DNA from: Myxococcaceae bacterium
GTDB lineage: Bacteria > Myxococcota > Myxococcia > Myxococcales > Myxococcaceae
Length of the DNA stretch: 34,005 nt
Assembly: GCA_022842905.1 (NCBI GenBank)
Contig: JALHOS010000032.1
Span: 1-34,005, forward strand
Reading direction: 5' to 3'
A program made the translations under genes and the position numbers. Below, in pieces: positions 9,166-15,376 of the stretch; position 1 is the stretch's first letter, and every line of letters begins with the position of its first letter. The notes beneath the pieces were generated by a model, which saw nothing but the letters and a program-made list of their open reading frames with translations, was not told the DNA's origin and made no database searches.

Positions 9166-10547
9166 GCTACGCGCTGGTCCTGGGCCGCTTCCACGCGGTC
9201 ACCAAGGCGCAGTCGGAGTGGCTCGAGTCGCTGGGGCGCAGCCCGGTGGAGCGGATCGTCTGCGTGTTGACGAGCGCGGATCACAGCGGCACCCGGCGCA
9301 ACCCGCTCGATGCCGCGACCCGCGAGGCCATGCTCAAGCCGGCGCTGGCGCGGTCCACGAAGCCCTTCGACGTGGTCCACGTGCCCGACGTGCCGGAGAG
9401 CGACGCCTGGGTGGCCCACGTGGTGGCGACGGTGAAGGCGAAGACGGGGCTCGGGTTGACGCCGTCCAACACCACGGTGGCCTCGGCCAACCGCGACGTC
9501 GACGCGCTCTTCGCGCAGGCGGGCTTCGCCGTCGAAGCGCCGGCGGTGCACGGGCTGACGCCGCACGAATTGGTGCAGCGCATCGCCGACGGGAAGGCCT
9601 GGCAGGACGACGCGTCGGCGGAGACGAAGGAGGTCTTCAGCCGGCCGGGCATGGCGGATCGGCTCCGGGCGATCTTCGGCCAACGGCTGCTCAACGACGA
9701 CGGCGAGCTGGGGCACGCGCGCGACTTCGGCAGCTACGGCGCGCAGATGGACGCGAGCCTGCGGCAGAAGCTCGAAGATCTGGTCCGCTGGGTGAAGCCC
9801 GGTTGCATCGTCGACAAGGGCTGCGGCACCGGGAAGTTGTTGGTCGAGCTGTCCCGGCTCTTTCCGCAGTCGAAGCTGGTGGGGGTCGACCTGTCCCGCG
9901 AGTTCCTGCGGCTGTGCGACGAGAACACCTACGCGACGGACGACGTGGCGCTCGTGTTCGGCGACGTAGTCGACGTGTGCGTACCCGAAGCTTCGGCGAG
10001 CACGGTGATCTTCTCGTCAGTCATGCACGAGGTGCACAGCTACAACGGCTACGCGCTGGGCAAGATCGACGCCGCGCTGGCGAACGCGTGGACGGAGCTG
10101 GCTCCCGGTGGGCACGTGCTGATTCGCGACGGCGTGTCGCCCGAGCCGGCGACGTGGCGGCTGAAGTTCCTGTCCGCCGACGTGCAGGCCACCTTCGAAC
10201 GCTTCGCCCGGGAGTTTCGGCACGGGCAGGGCGCGCCCTTCGAGCGGCTGAGCGACGACACGGTGCGGCTGCCCGCGCACTACGCCAACGAGTTCCTCTG
10301 CAAGAAGGACTACCAGAAGAACTGGCACATCGAGGTGCACGAGGAGTTCGGCCCGCTGACGCTGAACGGCTGGAAGGACGCGCTGGGGCGCGCCGGGTTC
10401 GAACCCATGCACCTGCTCCAGTACGTCAACTCGTGGATCGCCAAGCACCGCTACGAAGGCACCGTCGAGCTGAGCCTGGACGACGGGACCCGGCTGGGCT
10501 GGCCGGCGACCAACTGTGTGGTGGTGGGGCGCAAGCCTCGGCGGTGA
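9162..10547 (+). CDS. Fusion of degenerate NadM-like nucleotidyltransferase and SAM-dependent methyltransferase
   Basis: This protein has 461 residues. The N-terminal domain (about 1-150) follows the NadM-type NMN adenylyltransferase plan. GRFHAVTKAQ (8-17) sits where NadM has GRFQPxHxGH; SADHSGTRRNPLDAATRE (about 38-55) matches the NadM SAxxSHTxxNPFTAGER segment; and DALFAQAGFAVEAP is followed by HELVQRIADGKAW in place of SGTxIRxxMLxGxxW. Both nucleotide-handling motifs are therefore substituted (HxGH is TKAQ, and GTxIR is lost), and adenylyltransfer may be absent. The C-terminal domain (about 200-461) is a class I methyltransferase: motif I VDKGCGTGK (about 217-225), an acidic loop VGVDLS, then VMHEVHSY and LAPGGHVLIRDG. 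The start is a GTG overlapping the lipoprotein stop. The NrtR-like neighbour suggests a pyridine-nucleotide-related substrate; this is inference. Confidence 0.85.
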   Translation: MSYALVLGRFHAVTKAQSEWLESLGRSPVERIVCVLTSADHSGTRRNPLDAATREAMLKPALARSTKPFDVVHVPDVPESDAWVAHVVATVKAKTGLGLTPSNTTVASANRDVDALFAQAGFAVEAPAVHGLTPHELVQRIADGKAWQDDASAETKEVFSRPGMADRLRAIFGQRLLNDDGELGHARDFGSYGAQMDASLRQKLEDLVRWVKPGCIVDKGCGTGKLLVELSRLFPQSKLVGVDLSREFLRLCDENTYATDDVALVFGDVVDVCVPEASASTVIFSSVMHEVHSYNGYALGKIDAALANAWTELAPGGHVLIRDGVSPEPATWRLKFLSADVQATFERFAREFRHGQGAPFERLSDDTVRLPAHYANEFLCKKDYQKNWHIEVHEEFGPLTLNGWKDALGRAGFEPMHLLQYVNSWIAKHRYEGTVELSLDDGTRLGWPATNCVVVGRKPRR

Positions 10548-10614
10548 GCCGGCGGGCCGGCGCGCGGGCCACTCGAAAATGGCCGACCTGCAACGGTCTG
10601 GTACAAGGCGCAAC

Positions 10615-12243
10615 ATGGTCGAGGTGTCGCCAGATCTCGCTCGGGCGCTGCCGGTCGGACAGGCCCTGGGGGAGTACGTCATCCAGCGGAAGCTGGCCGA
10701 AGGCGGCTTCGGGGCGATCTACGTCGCGGCGAGCACCAAGCTCGAGGGGCGCCAGGTCATCGTCAAGACGATGCGGGCCTGGGACGAGGACAGCCAGGCG
10801 CTGCTCCGGCGCGAGGCCAAGCAGCTGGTGAACCTGCACCACCCGGCCGTCGTGCAGGTGATCTCCTACGGCGAAGAAGCGGGCTTCCAGTACCTGGTGA
10901 TGGAGCATGTCGACGCGCCGACGCTGGCGGCGATCCACCGGGAAGGCGGCGCGCTCGGGCCGTTCGAGGTGGTGCGGCTGGGCACGCGGATCGCCGAGGC
11001 GCTCGAGGCGGTGCACGAAGTGAACGTGGTGCACCGCGATCTGAAGCCCGACAACATCATGGTGAAGCTCAGCCGGGACCGCGGCCGCTACGTGGACTGG
11101 CTCAAGCTCATCGACTTCGGGCTGGCGCACCAGGCCGGCGCGACGGACGCGATTCGGGCCGGGACGGTGGCGTACGTGGCGCCCGAGACGCTCATGCCCG
11201 AGCTGTCGGCGGTGACGCCCGCGACGGACCTGTACTCGCTGGGCTGCATTCTGTTCGAGCTGCTGACGGCGCAGGCCCCGTACGTGGGCGACACGCAGCA
11301 GGTCGTCAACCAGCACGCGCACGCGAAGGTGCCGCGGCTCAGAGATCTGCGGCCGGACTTGCCGGAGGCGCTCGACGAGCTGGTGTTTCGGTTGATGCAG
11401 AAGCAGCCGAAGGACCGGCCGGCGTCCGCGGCGGAGGTGCGTCGGACGCTGACGAAGATCGAGCGGGACCTCTCGGACGGCGCGACCGGCATGCAGCGGC
11501 TGTCGGCGGTGCTGGGGCGGCCGACGGAGCTGCCGAAGGCGGCGGTCACGGAGCCGATGGGGACGGTGAAGAAGCCGGTGGAGCCGACCCTGAAGGTGGA
11601 CCGGCTGCCGGTGCCTCCGCTCGAGGGCGACGCGCCGAAGGCGGACGTCGCGCCGGTGCCGGTGGCTGCTGTGCCGCCGCAGTCGTCGTCGCGGGCTGGG
11701 CTGATGGTGGCCGCGCTCGGCGCGGTCGTGGGTGGGGCGCTCTTGGTGTGGGTGCTGATGCAGGGCGGCGGTCCGAAGCCCACTGGCCCGGTCGATCCGG
11801 CGATGGGGGTGACGGTCGCGCCTCCGCCGGCGAAGGTCGAGCCTGTGGTGGTGCCTGCCGCGCCCGTCGTTGCTCCGGCGGCGACGCCTGCCATGGAGGA
11901 CCCGGTGGCTGCGCTGCCGGTGCCGGTCGCGAAGAAGCCCGAGGTGGCCAAGCCTGTCGCGGTGGTTGCGCCGGTGGTGGCTGCGGCGCCGGTGGAGGTT
12001 CCGAAGCCGACGGTCCAGCCGGCGCCGGTGGTGACCGCGCCGCCGGCGTGCACGTTCGACGACGGGTTCGTGAAGTACGCGCGCAAGCAGGTGACGCTGC
12101 TGCGGGCCTTCCCCAAGGGGAGCACGAGCGAGTTCGAAGCGGGCGCGGATCGCGTCGGCGAGTCGCTGGTGGAGAAGAACTGTCAGAAGGCGCAGGCCGG
12201 GTTGGCGGCGCTGCAGCGGTTGGTGGGGGCTCCCGAGGAATGA
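10615..12243 (+). CDS. Membrane Ser/Thr protein kinase with extracytoplasmic tail
   Basis: This 542-residue Hanks-type kinase has the Gly loop AEGGFGAIYVA (about 27-37), an invariant Lys in VIVKTM (about 50), HRDLKPDN (about 140-147), IDFG (about 166-169) and YVAPE (about 187-191), so it should be catalytically active. A juxtamembrane Pro/Lys-rich stretch leads to one hydrophobic span (about 362-386, LMVAALGAVVGGALLVW). A Pro/Val/Ala-rich stalk follows, then a roughly 65-residue outer domain with two Cys (CTFDDGF, EKNCQKA). The kinase would face the cytoplasm and the tail the periplasm, a receptor layout common in myxobacteria. The ATG at 10615 is preferred because AAGGCG lies upstream; 10579 and 10516 are alternatives without one. 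It ends at a TGA that overlaps a possible ATG of the next gene. Confidence 0.93.
   Translation: MVEVSPDLARALPVGQALGEYVIQRKLAEGGFGAIYVAASTKLEGRQVIVKTMRAWDEDSQALLRREAKQLVNLHHPAVVQVISYGEEAGFQYLVMEHVDAPTLAAIHREGGALGPFEVVRLGTRIAEALEAVHEVNVVHRDLKPDNIMVKLSRDRGRYVDWLKLIDFGLAHQAGATDAIRAGTVAYVAPETLMPELSAVTPATDLYSLGCILFELLTAQAPYVGDTQQVVNQHAHAKVPRLRDLRPDLPEALDELVFRLMQKQPKDRPASAAEVRRTLTKIERDLSDGATGMQRLSAVLGRPTELPKAAVTEPMGTVKKPVEPTLKVDRLPVPPLEGDAPKADVAPVPVAAVPPQSSSRAGLMVAALGAVVGGALLVWVLMQGGGPKPTGPVDPAMGVTVAPPPAKVEPVVVPAAPVVAPAATPAMEDPVAALPVPVAKKPEVAKPVAVVAPVVAAAPVEVPKPTVQPAPVVTAPPACTFDDGFVKYARKQVTLLRAFPKGSTSEFEAGADRVGESLVEKNCQKAQAGLAALQRLVGAPEE
12235..12239 (+). promoter_or_regulatory. Ribosome binding site deciding the start of the exported protein gene
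   Basis: GAGGA lies 6 bases before the ATG at 12246 but directly abuts the ATG at 12240. It favours 12246 as the start, even though 12240 would give a classic ATGA overlap with the kinase stop. Confidence 0.5.
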
Positions 12244-12245
12244 CG

Positions 12246-13136
12246 ATGCGACGGTGGATGCTGGTGGTAGCGCTGGGCGTTGCCGGGGCTTCGTTTGCGC
12301 AAGCAGACCGGCCGACGGTCATGCCGTTCCCGCTCGAGCTCGAGCCGCACCCGAGCTTGAAGAAGGACGAAGCGGCGCTGGTCGACACGTTCGAGAAGAA
12401 GCTCGGGGAGGCGCAGGCCGTCGTCCCGACTCGGCCCGAGCGCGCGGCGGTGCTGGCCGAGGTGAAGCGCTCGGACTGTGCCGAGAGCGACGAGTGCCTG
12501 CGCGCGATCGCCGAGAAGAGCGGCAGTTTGTACGCGCTGTACGCGGTGGTCGGGTACGAGCCGAAGCCCAGCGGCGTGGTGCTGACGCTGCGGGGCCGGG
12601 TGGTGCGCAAGGACGGGAAGGTGATGGGGACGGCGGCGGTGGAGCAGGGCAAGGAGCAGCGGACGGTGGTGGAGGCGCTCGGGCTGGCGGCGGCGCGGTT
12701 CTTCGAAGAGCTGAAGGTGAAAGGGTTGCCGGCGAGCCTCGAGGTGGTGGCCAAGCCGGACGTCGTGACGCCCGCGGTGACGACGCCGGTCGTCGTGCCG
12801 GCGGCGCCGAGTGGGCCGAGTGGGCTGAGCACCGTGGGGTGGGTCGGGGTTGGGGTTGGCGCGGCGGGGGCGGTTGCGGGGGCGGTGGTGTTCGGCGCCG
12901 CGGGGACTGTTCCGGTGGATGCGGCGGGGAATGTTGCGCAGGCCGATGCGAGTCGAGCGGTAGGCATTGCGAATACGCGAACCGTTGGCGTCGTGACGAT
13001 GGCCGCGGGCGCGGGAGTGGCTGTGATTGGGCTGGTCCTGGCGTTGGTCGGCGCGAAGCCTGCGAGCGCTCCGGTCGTCGGGGTCGGAGTGGGTCAGACG
13101 GGAGTGGTCGTGACAGTGGGAGGCTTGCTGCCGTGA
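12246..13136 (+). CDS. Exported protein of unknown function, kinase-operon partner
   Basis: This 296-residue protein begins with a clear signal peptide (MRRWMLVVALGVAGASFAQA). A roughly 150-residue periplasmic region contains SDCAESDECLRAIAEKSG, with a Cys pair, and LYALYAVVGYEP. It then has VLTLRGRVVRKDGKV, reminiscent of the small proteins that bind or modulate secreted enzymes in myxobacteria. No enzyme signature is visible. A Pro/Val-rich spacer is followed by two hydrophobic glycine-rich segments (about 196-220 and 246-271), which may anchor it in a membrane. The gene starts 3 bases after the kinase stop, and its TGA overlaps the GTG of the first Gly-rich lipoprotein (13133-13136), so it sits within a coupled operon. 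I do not recognise the family. A role in the envelope signalling or surface assembly served by this operon is inference. Confidence 0.8.
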   Translation: MRRWMLVVALGVAGASFAQADRPTVMPFPLELEPHPSLKKDEAALVDTFEKKLGEAQAVVPTRPERAAVLAEVKRSDCAESDECLRAIAEKSGSLYALYAVVGYEPKPSGVVLTLRGRVVRKDGKVMGTAAVEQGKEQRTVVEALGLAAARFFEELKVKGLPASLEVVAKPDVVTPAVTTPVVVPAAPSGPSGLSTVGWVGVGVGAAGAVAGAVVFGAAGTVPVDAAGNVAQADASRAVGIANTRTVGVVTMAAGAGVAVIGLVLALVGAKPASAPVVGVGVGQTGVVVTVGGLLP

Positions 13137-15376
13137 GAGTGAACGCTGCGCTGTGTTTGGGCGTGCTGACGCTGGTGGCTTGCGACGTGGCTCGACCGTG
13201 TCGGACGAGTACGGACTGTGCGGGTGGGGGGATCTGTGACCCGATGCACTTCGTGTGTGTGATTCCGGCCGATGCGGGGAAGGGTGGCGGGAGTGGAGGC
13301 GGGGCAGGGACTGGCGGAGGGGCGGGCGCGGGCGGGGTTGGCGGTGGGACGGCTGGCGTTGGAGGTGGGACTGCCGGAGTCGGTGGGGTGGGCGGCGGCG
13401 GAGGGAATGACGGTGGCGCGGACGCGGGGATGGACGCCGGGATCGATGCGGGTGTGCCGTATTGTGTGGCCGGCCTCAATTGCGAGGTGTTCGAGGAGTG
13501 TCGCCCGACGCTCGACGGTGGGCTTTGCGTGAACCAGGACTTCGTGCTGCAGTGGCAAATGCCACTGCCTGGATTGGTGACGCGCGACTCGACGGTGGCC
13601 GCCACAGTGAGAGTGTCGAAGACGGACGGCGGTGCGGTGTCGCTGACGAAGGTGCCCGTGGACGGGGGCGCGACGGACTTCCTGGGCAGTAACGGGACAT
13701 ACGCCGGCATGTTGACGCTGAGCGGCGCGGATGGGCCAAGGACCTTTGTGGCGGGCTGGCCGTCGCCGGGGCCGCGCGCCGCGCTCGTGATTGAACGTGA
13801 CACGACACCGCCAAGTGTCGTGGTGGTGGTTGAGCCGCGGGACGGAGGCGACGCGGACCCAGCGAGGCCGGGAGCTTGGAAGAAGGACGAGTGGGCGCTT
13901 GTGATGGTGACCGTCGATGGGGGGCCGGGGGTAGAAGTCAGTCAGGTGCGCACTGCGTGGGACGGCGGGGTACGTGCGGCGAGTTGCAGGAGTGTTTGCG
14001 TGGGGACTTGTCGTTGCTTCGCGGTGGAACTTGCTGGGGCGCCCGTACCGGGGATGAGTGCGGCAGTGAGTATTTCGGTGGGGCCGGTCGCCGATGACGC
14101 TGGAAATCTGGCGCCGGTGTCCGACGCGGGACTCGGGGTGACGCGACTTCGGTGGACCAGGTCGATAGGAAGTGGTGCGTTCAGCGGTCTTTCTCCTCTG
14201 CCAGTTGCAGCTGCGGGAAACGGTGTCGTCGTCGCGGGGTCTCGAGAGGGCGCTCCCTATCGAATCCGTGCGTTCGCGCCGGACGGACAACTGCTGTGGG
14301 GGGCACTCGACGCGGGGTTGGTCACGGGCGGACCAGCCATGGCCGCCGGGGATGTATGGTTCGGCTGGAATTCTGGCGCCTTCGCGATGCTGCAGCCTGT
14401 GTCCCTTGTTGGCGGGTTGATTCGAGCGGGAGAGTGTTCGAATACCCCGTTGGCTGACTTTGGTGGAGACCTCGCCATCGCAGTTGTCGACGCAGGCGAC
14501 GGGTTCCCTCTTGGAATTCGAAACGGACGAGTTCAGGGGCCAGTGGCCGGCAACTGTGAAGGATTAACGCTGACAGGGATAACTGATACGACCGCGCGGT
14601 CGTCGCTGGTCGCACAGCCGAATGGCACCGGGTTCGACACCTTCGTTGCCTTTGAAGGCGATGCGAAAATCTGGAAGGCGAGTCTGTCCGGAACGACGTG
14701 GACGGGCCGCGGGGACGCGCAGCTCCCAACCTTCACGCAGCCGAGGGGGCTCTTCTTGGATGGCGCGGGTCATGCAGGAGGAGGAGGCGTCGTTGGGAAT
14801 GGGGCGCTATTTGTCACAAGTGCTGGCGTAGATTTGTCAATGAGCACTGTCTTTGACAGTGTGGGGGCGCCGAATGCGGGAGCCCCAGTTGTGGGGGCGG
14901 GTTTTGTGCTGTATGGCGATACATCGGGTCAGCTGGTTAGGCGTCCGCTCGACGGGGGTGCGTTCGGCCCTGCCATGCTGAGTCAGGCGTTGGGGAGCGG
15001 CAGTCTGCAAAGCTCGATGCCGGTTCTTGGGGCCGGCGGGTTGGTGTATGTGATTGGTGGGGCAGGGGTGCTTGCGGTGCGCCGTGCATCTGACTTGGGT
15101 GAGGTCTGGTCGGCGTCTCTTGATTCGCTGTCGGGCTCCGGCAATATCTCTCAGCTGGCGCTTGATGTGTTGCGTGGTCCAGGCGGTGCGAAGGACTGTA
15201 GTCGCGAATTAGGGGTCCTATATGTTGTCACGCGCGCAGGCGCGGAGGCGACGCTTCGGGCCGTCCTGGTGGATAGCGCTGGGCTTGATGCAACTGCGCC
15301 TTGGCCCAAGTACCAGCACGACAATGCTAATACCGGCAATCCGGCGCGCAGTCTCGCGGCCTGGGCCTGTCCGTGA
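13133..15376 (+). CDS. Surface lipoprotein with Cys knot, Gly-rich linker, Ig-like region and PQQ-like propeller (copy 1)
   Basis: This 747-residue protein starts at a GTG overlapping the previous stop (GTGA). The lipobox is LVAC with Cys17. A small Cys motif follows (CRTSTDC...GICDPMHFVC), then a Gly/Ala/Val linker (about 47-106) ending in DAG repeats, and a second four-Cys motif (YCVAGLNC...EECRP...LC). The middle (about 125-345) looks like beta-sandwich/Ig-like modules (DTTPPSVVVVV). The C-terminal half reads as a beta-propeller of the PQQ-like type and closes with WPKYQHDNANTGN and a final Cys-Pro. It should be anchored in a membrane and displayed outside. The propeller part uses codons rare elsewhere here (TTA, ATA, CTA) and is visibly poorer in GC. 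The next gene is a paralogue. The function is unknown; ligand binding or adhesion is inferred from architecture. Confidence 0.82.
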   Translation: MRVNAALCLGVLTLVACDVARPCRTSTDCAGGGICDPMHFVCVIPADAGKGGGSGGGAGTGGGAGAGGVGGGTAGVGGGTAGVGGVGGGGGNDGGADAGMDAGIDAGVPYCVAGLNCEVFEECRPTLDGGLCVNQDFVLQWQMPLPGLVTRDSTVAATVRVSKTDGGAVSLTKVPVDGGATDFLGSNGTYAGMLTLSGADGPRTFVAGWPSPGPRAALVIERDTTPPSVVVVVEPRDGGDADPARPGAWKKDEWALVMVTVDGGPGVEVSQVRTAWDGGVRAASCRSVCVGTCRCFAVELAGAPVPGMSAAVSISVGPVADDAGNLAPVSDAGLGVTRLRWTRSIGSGAFSGLSPLPVAAAGNGVVVAGSREGAPYRIRAFAPDGQLLWGALDAGLVTGGPAMAAGDVWFGWNSGAFAMLQPVSLVGGLIRAGECSNTPLADFGGDLAIAVVDAGDGFPLGIRNGRVQGPVAGNCEGLTLTGITDTTARSSLVAQPNGTGFDTFVAFEGDAKIWKASLSGTTWTGRGDAQLPTFTQPRGLFLDGAGHAGGGGVVGNGALFVTSAGVDLSMSTVFDSVGAPNAGAPVVGAGFVLYGDTSGQLVRRPLDGGAFGPAMLSQALGSGSLQSSMPVLGAGGLVYVIGGAGVLAVRRASDLGEVWSASLDSLSGSGNISQLALDVLRGPGGAKDCSRELGVLYVVTRAGAEATLRAVLVDSAGLDATAPWPKYQHDNANTGNPARSLAAWACP
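13294..13452 (+). repeat. 159-base direct repeat, copy A (Gly-rich linker)
   Basis: This segment matches 15534-15692 at an offset of 2240 bases with 5 mismatches (13321, 13330, 13336, 13443, 13444). The stretch 13337-13442 is identical over 106 bases. It encodes the Gly-rich linker and the start of the DAG repeats in lipoprotein copy 1. Confidence 0.95.
13343..13384 (+). repeat. Imperfect 21-base tandem repeat, two units
   Basis: The units 13343-13363 and 13364-13384 both encode GGTAGVG in the same frame, with synonymous differences. They form the core of the Gly-rich linker. The same pair recurs at 15583-15624 in the paralogue. Confidence 0.8.

Noticed and set aside
10590-10620. TGGTAC-N5-GCAA as a sigma-54 promoter of the kinase operon
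   Set aside because: The -12 part lacks the TTGC core and the element would overlap the start codon.
12254-13132. Upstream extension of the first propeller lipoprotein frame
   Set aside because: This part overlaps the exported protein gene in another frame and is Gly/Arg-rich; the GTG at 13133 with a lipoprotein signal directly after it is the better start.
13294-13452. Short repeats as a CRISPR array
   Set aside because: The repeats are in frame, lack unique spacers of constant length and encode a glycine-rich linker.
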